Shown piece by piece: positions 14,196-25,149 of a DNA stretch of 64,000 nt. The stretch is taken from NCBI RefSeq assembly GCF_032854445.1, contig NC_088300.1, positions 31,911,608-31,975,607 of the forward strand, given 5' to 3'. Position 1 is the stretch's first letter; every line of letters starts with the position of its first letter. The position numbers were made by a program, and so were the translations under genes. The notes under the pieces were generated by a model. It ran no database searches and was not told the DNA's origin. It saw only the letters and a program-made list of their open reading frames with translations. Origin of the DNA: Liolophura sinensis. Its lineage: Eukaryota > Mollusca > Polyplacophora > Chitonida > Chitonidae.

Positions 14196-15126
14196 TACAT
14201 ATTTTGGAAAAGTTGAAAAAAAATTCATCTTAAAGAAAATGAATATATTTTGGGCTTTATAACATTAAAAAAGCATGTCAACAACTCTAATGCCAGTAAG
14301 GTTTAACAATGCATTCTCTTGTGTTGGATAAATGGTGTTTCTGCCTGTAGCAAATATAAATATTGTGAAAAGGTACTAATTTAAACGACACAGACATTGT
14401 TTATGATAACATAATGGTGACCATACAGAATACAATGTCTTTTGGTGTTGTTTGGATGCCTTGTGGACGAGAAACATATGGAACTGCAGTACGTGCATCT
14501 ATGAGTATTTATTTCGACAGAGGATATAATCTTTTAGAGGGAAATCTGATACCTTTTCCTTAGACATATTTTATTTATCTGTCGCGTGTCGCGTGTCGCG
14601 CGTGCATAATGATAATTAACATTCCTCTCTTCCGTTGCACATATAGATGATGCGAAATTATTCTAAAACAAAATGACCTGTTAAATATAACAGAAAGTCT
14701 ATTGTCTGAGACTAATGGCATGATGCTGGAATATATTCTGTTATTGCAGCTGATTATTCTTTCAATGCATGCAGCAGATTTTACGGTTAAATGCAACACA
14801 CATATTCTATTAATTCAACATAAAGATTGTATGATAGAGTAATAGGATATTTAGTTTTCTTTTAAAATGTATAGGTTAGTTCTTTGAGTGTAATCGAGAT
14901 CCATTCATGTATGTATGAGCTAACTGTATTGTTGCTGGGCAAAAATACTCCATCTGGGAAAGTCAGAGGATCAGTTTAATATATCTTAACTTTATTTGCA
15001 TTAAAGAAAAAGTGTACTGTTATAACGATGAATATTGCTAAATATTGTAACTCTTTCAATGATGTCGTTTATTAGATAGTTGCTATAATAAAGCCATGCA
15101 AATGTTTTATATATAAACTTATCAAT

Positions 15127-15284
15127 ATTTATTTATTTATTTATTTGATTTGTGTTTTACGCTGTACTCAAGAATATTTCACTTATATACGACGGTGGCT
15201 AGCATTATGGAGGGAAGAAACCGGGCAGAACCTGAGGGACACCCACGACCATCCGCAGTTTGTTGCCAGACCTCCCCACTGCCT
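15127..15284 (-). mobile_element. SINE (family A), 5'-truncated
   Basis: The plus strand reads a TTTA tail, 'gtgttttacgctgtactcaa', the 'cgacggtggctagcattatg' segment and then the 'cgaccatccgcag' segment. The tRNA head is missing. Confidence 0.8.
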
Positions 15285-15519
15285 ATCAATATTTAACGCG
15301 TGGTCTATACATACAGGGGCATAAAAATGTCTTTTTTTCTGCCAAACTGTTACGCCAGGTAAACATTAATTGTCATATATAGCATGGTGCACTGACGAAT
15401 TGTCACTTCTTATACTCATTTAATCTGTTCAAACAAAAACAACAAACATGGCTTCGGATTCGGTTTTGGATGACATATTTCCAACTATAACTGTCATCGA
15501 TTATTTGGACCGGTGGTTT

Positions 15520-15619
<100 letters not shown>

Positions 15620-16073
15620 TCAAAGACCCATTCTTGTGACAACTCCCTGAGTTGCTTTGGTTAAGACAAGAAATGGCCCTTATAACAATAGCCAATAAAA
15701 GTAACAACCGTCCATAATAAGGATTCGCGAAGCACGCCAACTTGATTTCTACCAAGATCTACCAACCAGCGTTAATTAGTGCACCCACTGGCATGTACGG
15801 CGACGAGGCGGTGAGAATTAGCCTCGTTATGGATCGGACGGCGCGCGTGGCGGAGGACCGGCAGGCCAGTGGATCTTCTGTCATTCTCAGCTAGCCGACC
15901 TTTCCTGTCACCCTACTTCTCCGCTCGGACAACCTTCATGAGCTGCCCACAGTATGTAGTACCTGTATCAGCTTTCCATGCTAACAGGTACATCAGTTGT
16001 CCTGGATGATGTCTGTATTAATTATCTAGATTACCTCTGCACATTAGCTATAGCCTCTCTGCATGACATTTAA

Positions 16074-16850
16074 CATATATATATATATATATATATATAA
16101 ACTCTCCGGGATTAGGCCTACTTGAGCCTCTGGAAATCTACATGTCATATAACACCTATATACATGCATTCACCGGGGTTAGACCTACGTGAACCTCACG
16201 AGATAACCCAACTACATGGCATATAACACCTATGTGCCTGAACTCTCGGGGATTAGACCAACGTGAGCCTCACGAGATAACCTATCTACATGGCATATAA
16301 CACCTATATACATGAGCTCTCCGGTATTAGGCCTATGTGAACCTCACGATGGCAACACTTATATACTTGAACTCTGCGAGATTAGACCTACGTGAATCTC
16401 ACGGGATAGCATCTATATTGCATATAACACCTCTGTACTGGAACTCTCCGGAATTAGATCTACGTGAGCCTCACGAGATAACCTATCTACATGGCATGTA
16501 CCACCTATATACTGAAATTCTCCGGGATTAGACCAACGTAAACCTCACGAGATAGCATTTACCCACGTGAACCTCACGGGATAGCATCTACATGACATAT
16601 AACACCTGTATACATAAGCTCTCCGGGATTAGACCTATGTGAACCTCACGGGATAACCTATCTCTATGGTATATAACACCTATATACATGAACTCTTCGG
16701 GATTAGACCTACGTGAACCTCACGGGATAGCATCTACATTGCATATAACACTTATATGCATAAACTCTCCGGGATAAGACCCACGTTCATCTATATAGAT
16801 GAACTCTCCGGGATTAGACTTCCATTATGTTTTCGGGATAAAATACGTAC
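16074..16850 (+). repeat. Tandem array, about 74-bp unit
   Basis: A short TA run opens into about ten units of roughly 74 bp. The unit contains 'aactctccgggattagacc', 'acgtgaacctcacgagata' and 'ggcatataacacctatatac'. Some units are deleted to about half length. Several carry the exact palindrome CGTGAGCCTCACG. It lies outside any gene I can recognise. Confidence 0.9.
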
Positions 16851-16929
16851 ATTGATTTTCTAAATACTTACATTATATCTTTCTGCACACGCCTATATTT
16901 TGAGGGGAAAACAGCTATACATTATATTT

Positions 16930-17300
16930 TGAAGGTGGGAATAACACATACATTATCCTTCCAGGATAAAACATACATTATCGTTCCAGGATAAAACATA
17001 CATTATCCTTCCAGGATAACACATACATTGTCCTTCCAGAGTAAGACATACATTATCCTTCCAGAGTAAGACACAAATTGCTGTTCCAGAATGACACATA
17101 CATTATCTCTCCAAGATAACACATATACATTATCTTTCCAAGATGTCACCTTCATAGACTTTCCAGAACAATACATACATTATCCTACAGGATAACACCT
17201 CCATTGATTTTTGCGGAACAAACTTACATTATCCTTCCAGGATAACACCTACATTATCTTCCTTGCAGCACTTATATATTATCTTTCCGGGATTAAACCC
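16930..17300 (+). repeat. Tandem array, about 25-bp unit
   Basis: About a dozen units resemble 'ataacacatacattatcctt' followed by 'ccagg'. The last unit ('ctttccgggattaaacccac') reverts to a word typical of the neighbouring 74-bp array, so the two arrays probably share an origin. Confidence 0.85.
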
Positions 17301-17835
17301 ACGTTAATTCTCAGTTTCTGGAATATATTTTAATTTAGTCTATTTTAGTTTACACGCCAAGAAATTGGACTTTATATGACGGTTGTTAGGTTTATGGGAG
17401 GCGATCAACCTGGTAGATGTAGGCTCTCCGGCTCTCGTTAATTCGGCTGCGGCCCTAAATCAGCCAAGGTATCTTCATGTATATAGCAAAGCGCGGTGGT
17501 TTACTCCCAAGACACTGTTTCTTTCACACTTAAACCTGACATCCCTCATAAAAGTGAAATATTCTTGAACCCGCTATTAATCATAAATCATACACATAAA
17601 TAAATATCGCATCAGACAGCTGGATGCAGTATTGGTGTTTGGTGCCCAGTATATATAAAAAGGCGATCCTTGTTCCGAATGCGAAATCAAATGAAATCAA
17701 ATTTGCGTTTGAATTCCAACCATACATTCGGAAACTGCTGCTTAATTCTCGATGTTGAAGTTATCTTCTGCAATTAAGCCAAATGAACTCTGTCAAGTTT
17801 CCAATCGGCCACAAAAGAATGACACTAAACCAGGT

Positions 17836-17997
17836 TACCGGCCATACGTGGGAAGGTCTTCCAGCAACCTGCAGATGGTCGTGGGTGTCCCCCGGGCTCT
17901 GCCCGGTTTCCTCCCACCATAATGCTGGCCGCCGTCTTAAAAGTGAAATATTCTTGAGTACGGCGCAAAACACCAGTCAAATAAATAAATAAACAAA
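17836..17997 (+). mobile_element. SINE (family A), 5'-truncated
   Basis: A forward copy from 'cgtgggaaggtcttccagca' to 'caaataaataaataaacaaa'. Its head is missing. A reverse copy starts only about 50 bp downstream, so the pair could fold into a stem. Confidence 0.85.
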
Positions 17998-18046
17998 CCA
18001 GGTGTCCTCCATTGACGGGCTGGAACCGAAGGCCAAACAGAACAGG

Positions 18047-18048
18047 AT

Positions 18049-18103
<55 letters not shown>

Positions 18104-18222
18104 TTTGATGGTTTTGTACGCCGTACTCAAGAATATTTCACTTATACGACGGCGGCCAGCGATATGGTTGGAGGAAACCGGGCAGAGCCCGGGGGAATCC
18201 CACGACCACCCGCAGCTTGGTG
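18047..18222 (-). mobile_element. SINE (family A) with long (TTTA)n tail
   Basis: The reverse copy has about 60 bp of perfect TTTA repeat as its tail, then the 'acgccgtactcaagaatatt' core, and ends at 'cccgcagcttgg'. The long pure tail suggests a fairly recent insertion. Confidence 0.85.
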
Positions 18223-18229
18223 CAGACCA

Positions 18230-19455
18230 ACAGAATAGGAAACATTTCACGCTTATTGTTATGCTGGCCTAAGCTGTGTATATAATCTTTTGTTCATCTT
18301 TGAATATTCTGTGGTGACGTTTTTGGACAAACTGGTATTGTATTATTCATTCATTGCTAAAAAACGATGATGGTCAATTCAGCTTGGTAACCTTTATACA
18401 AAGGTATCGAACAGGACTCGAACCACCTGAAGAGAAAAAAAGTAAATAAATATTTATATTCATATATAGAAGAAAATTTATTCAAAATCTTGCCAAACTC
18501 TATGAGCACTAATTGGCTTTCATTTCTCGTAGTATATATCTTATAGGATGGCATCCCTGAGAGGGTCGGGTTACGCTCGTCTTCGGTGGTCCGACTTGGG
18601 AGCTAATGGCAGTTTATTTTCCCTGTCTGTCTTTAGTCAAACACAGCCACCCGACACGCTGTTGTTTGTAGCTGCTCGTGTTCCTGGTTGTGGCACATGT
18701 TTCCTCAACCTTTGTCGTCGATGGGATCCCTTCCCTGCGCAATCTCAGGTTAAAGTACGGGCGCAGAGCGGACGTTTTCAATTCATCCATATTAGAAAAT
18801 TGGGGAAAATTGTATATTTATGTTCAGAAGGTTACCAGGGAGGGGAGAAGGCGGCTGAGCTTATTAAGTATGCGTTATCCCGCCTAGTGGTTGATCTTAC
18901 CTTCCGTGTACATAAAACTCAGTTTCCAGCTGGTCTCCACCGCTAAATGGCACGTTGCCAATAAATCACTTCTATTTAACAAGATTTGTTGTGAAAACAA
19001 ACTTGCAATTACTCACCCCAGTTTTTATGTAATGGTGTATTTTTTCAGTGTAGCTCCGGTGGAAAACAAAAATTTTAATGGCCGCCATGGTTGAGATGGT
19101 TTTAACCTTTCACCTATGCGATGTGTCAAAGGTCACCAATTAGCTGTTTATGATTTCCATCACGTGCACGGATGGTGTGCAATTAGGCATTGTAGAAAGT
19201 ATATAATCAGGAATGATCTTTATACGAAGGCGGTCGGTTTTATGGGTGGGGGAAACCAGGTGTAAACGTTCGATCATTTGACAAATTATTGAACAAGTTT
19301 TCTACGCATGGTGTACACAAATTGGCTCCCCATATTTGTTGAAGTAGTCATCAACGAAAGTAAGACTGCGCATGGGTTGTCACGATCGCCGTCAATAGCA
19401 TTGCCTAACTAACAATGAGGCCGGTCTTGAACCCACACCTCGTGTGTCTTCTTTC
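18230..19455. other. Intergenic stretch, no recognisable gene
   Basis: It contains the 132-residue open frame at 18548-18946, which has no recognisable domain, and a family-B repeat fragment from about 19235. Nothing else can be supported. Confidence 0.5.
19235..19445 (+). repeat. SINE-like element, family B
   Basis: It has 'ggtcggttttatgggtgggg' and 'gaaaccaggtg' near the start and 'ggccggtcttgaacccacac' near the end. The end resembles a reverse B-box (CTTGAACCC). The order matches other family-B copies in the window. Confidence 0.5.

Positions 19456-19456
<1 letters not shown>

Positions 19457-19535
<79 letters not shown>
19457..19535. repeat. (TA)n microsatellite
   Basis: About 79 bp of pure TA repeat abutting the end of a family-B element. 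Confidence 0.95.
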
Positions 19536-19538
<3 letters not shown>

Positions 19539-20264
19539 TATACTTGTATTATTTCCATTATATGTATATATTATAGTTGGAAGTTAATTCTAAAACATTT
19601 GATGTTTTGACGTACCTATACGGAGTTTAAAAGTTTGTATTCATTTGAATAGTTTGTGAAGATTAAAAATGGATGTAGTTGGCGTATATTTGGCCTTCAT
19701 CGTTACATCACCGATGTGGCACGTGGATAAAATTAGATAATGTAATTTATCTGTGTATGGTATTTTAAGATGTTCGCTGAGAGATTACGCCTGTTAAATG
19801 GATTGTAAGTAATGAGATAAAGCGTCGATTTCAGTTTGATAGGTTTCTCATTAGGGCAACAATCAAACTCATTGCCAACATATCAGCAACGACATTTTCT
19901 CATCAACTACTTGCCTAATTCTTAACAACGAAGGTTAATCGTTCAGTTAACCGAACCCTTCTAAGGCATGCGGTTCCTTGGAATGGCCGCTTCCGAACAC
20001 ACGAACATAATAGCGCATGAGAAGACCTTCAACTTCATCGCCGTTTTTAAAACCGAGAACCCCATGTTTCAAACAGAGATGGATTTTACACTTTATCCGT
20101 TGCGAAGCATTAAAACAACTCTTAAAACTGCATCTTTCATGACTCATTTCATCGTTTGAACTTGGCTATGATTATATGGTCGGAATAAAAAATTGTCGTA
20201 ATTGCAACTAGATTGACAGATGGAAATAACCGAACCGTTAATGATTAAACAATTATTTTAAATG

Positions 20265-21275
20265 AGCATAACTCCATGAACATTTGGTACACTCCTACTT
20301 TGGACTGAACTCACAATGGAATTCATCAAAAGTTGGTCTATACATCCACAACAGATAATCATATATATTTGGTGCGCTATTATCAAACTGAATCCACTTT
20401 TACTTAAATCATAAACATTTGGCACATTCTTATATTTGTATTCACGCTAAAACATAAACCAATGAATCAACTGCTAATTGATAATTAATATTTATTACAG
20501 TCTTATATTAATCAGTTGATTTGATTGATGTTCAGCCCCATGTATACTCAGCAACAATTTCATGGTTCGAAGAAATTGGGGTGCCCATAGTAAACCACCG
20601 ACATTTGGCAAGTTACTGGCGGATTAACTATCAGACGTACGTAACGTACGTGATATACTGGTGGAAAGAAAGAGTGGTCTCCAACGAACTTAATGTTTTC
20701 CCATGCACAAATGAACGCCTTAACCTCTCGGTCATGGTCAACTCCCCTGTACTAAGATGAATCGTAAACATTTGCCCCACTCCTTTCAAACTGAATTCAC
20801 ACTGAATCATAAACAGCTGACATACCCCTCTCAAACTGAATCCACATTGAATCGTAAACATTTGCCCCACCCCTTTCAAACTGAATTCACACTGAATCAT
20901 AAACAGCTGATATACCCCTCTCAAACTGAATACACATTGAATCGTAAACATTTGCCACACCCCTTTCAAACTGAATTCACACTGAATCATAAACAGCTGA
21001 CATACCCCTCTCAAACTGAATCCACATTGAATCGTAAACATTTGCCACACCCCTTTCAAACTGAATTCACACTGAATCAGAAATACCTGACACACCCCTT
21101 TCAAACGAATCCACTCTGAATCATAAACATTTGCCACATCCCTCTCAAACGGAACCCACACTGAATCAGAAATATGTAACACAGCCCCCAAGTTCAAACT
21201 AAATCCTCTCTTAATCATAAACGTTTAGTTCACTCCTTGGTATAAACTCACACCGAATAAAATGTCGGTAGAACA
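20265..21275 (+). repeat. Tandem array, 45/90-bp higher-order unit
   Basis: The core (20756-21140) is a regular alternation of two 45-bp half-units: 'aatcgtaaacatttgcccca'... and 'aatcataaacagctgacata'.... Each is followed by 'ctcaaactgaat' or 'tttcaaactgaattcacac' words. More diverged copies extend both ways, starting near 20270 with 'aacatttggtacactcctac'. Because 45 is divisible by three, long repetitive open frames appear on both strands. I do not regard them as genes. Confidence 0.9.
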
Positions 21276-21640
21276 CATCAATCAAACTACGATCAAAAAT
21301 TCACACTAAGTCTGTTATATCTTAGGTGTTAATAAAATACTTCAATATCCTCCAAACAGAGCCACGGGCACGCACTCGAGCTGATATGTGAGCAGAAATA
21401 AGCTCTAAGCCTATTCCGGGGTTTATTTATTTCCCGCGGGTGTGCATTAAACCGATGTGTAGACGTTGGATGTTAAGGCCAATCATCCTATTTTGCCAAT
21501 TTAAAGAACCATTTTTATGTATTATATTTGTGAGCACTGAAAAGATTTTTTCTTCTATAAATAGGGCTTTGCATGCAAATCATGCAAGTGTGCTTTATGT
21601 TTATTAATAACACGAGCGTTTGTGTACAACTCGGGGTGTA

Positions 21641-21840
21641 AATAAGTTTATTTATTTATATATGATTGGTATTTCACGCCTGTACTCAGGAATATTTTAC
21701 TTATAATCATGTTGGGGAATAAACAGGTCGGAGCCCGGGGAAAACCTACGACCATCCGCAGGTTACTGAAAGACTTCCCACGTACGGCCAGAGAGGAAGT
21801 CAGCATGAACTCACAACGACCGCATTGGTGAGAGGCTGGG
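21641..21840 (-). mobile_element. SINE (family A), partial
   Basis: A reverse copy from a TTTA tail through 'cacgcctgtactcaggaata' to 'cgaccgcattggtgagaggc'. It lacks only the tRNA-like 5' end, and it is moderately diverged. Confidence 0.8.
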
Positions 21841-21844
21841 TATG

Positions 21845-23205
21845 ATAAAATGTGTATATCAGAGATGCGCGCACAGTTTGGCACACATTTAAAGTGTAGG
21901 TACACAAAGATGTTTACATGCAAGGTACTGTATAGGTTTCATTGTTTATGGCTTCCACGTATACCTATTATAGAATATATCTGTGTTTCTCTGCCCCTCC
22001 TAGACGAGATCCAATTCTAAACTCCCTGGATCAAGAACTCACACACCAAGAATAGACGAAGATGTAAAAAGGTGTCATTTGCAACCATCCGTAATTTCTG
22101 TAAGGTGTTATTTCTTCCTGTCTTCTTTTTTTTAATTTTCAATAAATAGCGCTTGAAGGATCGCCAAATAAGCACGCTTTCTTTTAGCCGTCTTATAATC
22201 TAGACAGAAATTTGCTTATGGTGCCCACGAGTTGTTTGAGGGCAGGTTTTACCGACTGGAAATTGGCGTTAATTCCCCAATGTAACTAACAGCCTACTGA
22301 TCTGCTCTAAGTGGTGGGGTTTGAAGCAGCCAGCCTGTCATTCACCGCACCGCTAATACCCCTTGTTTTCCAGAACTAGCTTTATAACAGTTATCATCAC
22401 TAGGTCAGGTTTCCACTCTAGTTAGGAAAACGACACTGAAATCAATATTTGTTGAAGATAACTCGAGGCTTTCGCCGGAGGTGACTGTCGTCTGCTACCG
22501 ACTTGTCCGCCCGCCGTTACGAAGGGGGCTTTTTCAGGATGGACCCGAATTAGGGGCCTAATTTAGGGACTCCCGGAAATTGTGCCCCTGGGCCAGGCTT
22601 TTTCTCTGCAAATTGGTAGTTTCACAGTTTGGTACAGATAACATCTTCATATAAGCCCGTCTCCATAATCAAAGAATACCCTATGGTCTAGAGCCATAAC
22701 GCCTCTATGTTGGGTATATACCGGCACAATCTTACGTCACCTTTATATATAGCTAACGGCAAAACGCTCGTGTTCTTTAGAACAACACTTTTGTCTAATT
22801 TAACAATAAAGCTGTTTCATACAGGTATGTAGAAGAACAGAAAATCTTCGAAATGTTCACTGAGGCTGAGTTCGCGTCTGGAGGATTATAAATTAAATGG
22901 CCGTATAACGGTTTACTGCATGCATAACTGATTACTGCCTTGTGTCCCATATGTCAGATGTAATTCTCGTAAGAAAATTTCAGTATGTCGGATCAGAATA
23001 GCTAACCATTTGTACCCACCAGTTATCAGAAGACACCGTTCTCTTTCTTCTCCGGGCTGGCAGCATTTCCAGCATGACCAGCTTTCGCTTCTTGCAACGG
23101 GAACGAATGTTATATGCAGGAGACTGTACTCTGGCATGTCCTGCAGTTGTAATTTGCTATTAAGTGCTACTTTTACAAGGCAGGATTTCGTGCTCTATTC
23201 CATCT
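21845..23205. other. Intergenic stretch with one high-complexity island
   Basis: At about 22440-22650 the DNA is GC-balanced and non-repetitive ('ggggcctaatttagggactc' and similar), unlike its AT-rich surroundings. It could be a conserved non-coding element. I see no gene. Confidence 0.4.
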
Positions 23206-23211
23206 AACTTG

Positions 23212-23445
23212 TATTTATTTATTTATTTATTTATTTATTTATTTGACTGGTGTTTTTACGCCGTACTCAAGAATATTTCACTTCGACGGCGACCAGCATA
23301 TATTCTGGGAGGAAACTAGGCAGAGCCCGGGGGAGAAACCCACGACCATCCGCAGTTTGTTTGCATAAATTCCAGGAATGAAGACAGCATGGCCACACTC
23401 GCAGTCGCAGCCTACCCAGCTGGACTCGAACATGCGAACTTGAAT
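23212..23445 (-). mobile_element. SINE (family A), partial
   Basis: A reverse copy with a TTTA tail, 'gtttttacgccgtactcaag', 'ggcagagcccgggggagaaa' and a diverged distal half ending near 'agctggactcgaacatgcga'. Confidence 0.8.
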
Positions 23446-24139
23446 TTATTTTCACCTGTTTTTCTGATTCACAGAATAGGTAGCTTGTATATATACAAGA
23501 GACCCGATAAATCTTTTATACACACACACACTCAGCTTTCTTCGCTGATACAGAAGACCTTCTGAAGGTTTCACGACGATCGTCCCGCAAGCATGTTAGC
23601 AAGGAAACTTGGTGGAAAAGGGGTGAAACTGACAGTCCTTTAAATATAAACCACAGACAATCTTTCCGACATGACGGTGAAGTCACACGGAAACTACTTT
23701 AACTCGTTAAGCACAAACCAGACAAACTTTCCGACATATATAGTGCAACTATCAAGATTTGGATGGAACTCTTAGTCAAGCAAAATAAAGTGCTTTTACT
23801 CAGTTGGCCAGTGGGATAATTCTTCCTAAAAAACAACAAGGTTTCGCAGAAAACACGCACTGAATGAAGTGAAATAAAATCTAATTTTGTGAACTTAAGT
23901 AACACTGGATCTCCTTGGAAGTCCTATATATTCTGGGCTGATTTCTTTCCAGGGTCACAATCGGCATTGGTATAGCAGCTTTGTGTGAGGTGAGTTCCCC
24001 GTGCATGCTGTTACAAACAGAAAGACAATGAATTCTTGCCGATTTTGCTTTCGATTAAAAATGTTGTCCGTAACAGAATTCTGTGGCATCTCCTTGCAGC
24101 AGGCCGACTCTACGCACACAAAACACTTGTGATATCTAA

Positions 24140-24500
24140 TACAACTTGTGTTATTTGCATTCAATACAGAAATGTGTTATCCCAACACAAACATGTGTTA
24201 AATAAATTTGAAGTATACATGTTTGACTCAGACAATAAGAAAACACAAACTTGTGTTGAACCAAAATGAGGTAATTTATGCATTTCATGCGTAGTTAACG
24301 GCGCGTGGAATTGCCGACGGTCAAGCGTGTCCTGGATTTGTAACACAAGTATTGTGTATAACATACAACACATCTTGTGTTCAGTTCTTTCAACACAAGA
24401 CCTTGTGTTAATTTAACACAACATACAGTTGTTCAGATATGACAAGGCTTTCGTTGAAAAGGACACAAGTTTGTGTTCATACAAACAAGTGTCTTTTTGT
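24140..24500. repeat. Cluster of ACACAAG/CTTGTGT palindromes
   Basis: At least eight short inverted motifs of the form aacacaag-N-cttgtgtt lie in about 350 bp, for example 'aacacaagaccttgtgtta', 'aacacaaacatgtgttaa' and 'aacacaaacttgtgttga'. Spacing is irregular, so this is not a simple tandem array. Confidence 0.7.
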
Positions 24501-24604
24501 TGTTGTTGTTTTTGTTGTTGTTTTCGCGTGTAATACTGTAATATGCATATGACTTAATTTTCACCACCACACTACATAGTTTTCATTTCTGTCATTGCTT
24601 CCTG

Positions 24605-24780
24605 TTTTACATGTGAAGGAAACAGGACTGCCTGGGAGTAATCCACCGACCTTTGTCAATTAAATGAAGACCTGTTCCATATGTGACGTACAGATATGGA
24701 CACCACATTGGTGAAAGAAGAATGCATTTTCGATGAACGTTAGACTGCGCGAACGGCCACAAGAGCGTCGCAAGCTACTT
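24605..24780 (+). repeat. SINE-like element, family B
   Basis: It carries 'gtaatccaccgacctttgtc', 'gacgtacagatatggacacc', 'acattggtgaaagaagaatg' and 'gaacgttagactgcgcgaac', in the same order as the copy at 30985-31150. That makes it one of the better-preserved copies here. Confidence 0.6.
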
Positions 24781-25024
24781 GCCACAAGGGTTACATAAAC
24801 AGTGAGGATGGGGAAATGCACAAATTTCTTGTCCTAGCCCGGGATTTCGTATTTGGTGTGGTTGGGATTGAAAGGCGAGCATCTTAAAACGCTGCCTCAG
24901 TTCCAAAACACCCATTTATACATAACATTAACCCATACAGAATAAAGGCGGGTTTCCCCTCACCATAATATTAGTCGCTGTCGTATAACGTCAATTCCAC
25001 GTGACGCTATACATTCTATCAGCG

Positions 25025-25140
25025 TGACGGGTGCTACATGTCTTGTGACAGGTGTTACGGTGCTACATGTCTTGTGACAGGTGCTACAGGTCTTCACAGG
25101 TGCTACAGGTCTTGTGACAGGTGCTACGGTGCTACAGGGT
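25025..25140 (+). repeat. Short tandem array, about 21-bp unit
   Basis: Five to six units of 'gtgctacaggtcttgtgaca' plus one base, some shortened to 'gtgctacg'. Confidence 0.85.
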
Positions 25141-25149
25141 TGAAACTAT

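Noticed and set aside
18548-18946. 132-codon open frame
   Set aside because: No recognisable family. Stops flank it closely, and overlapping frames are equally long for random sequence.
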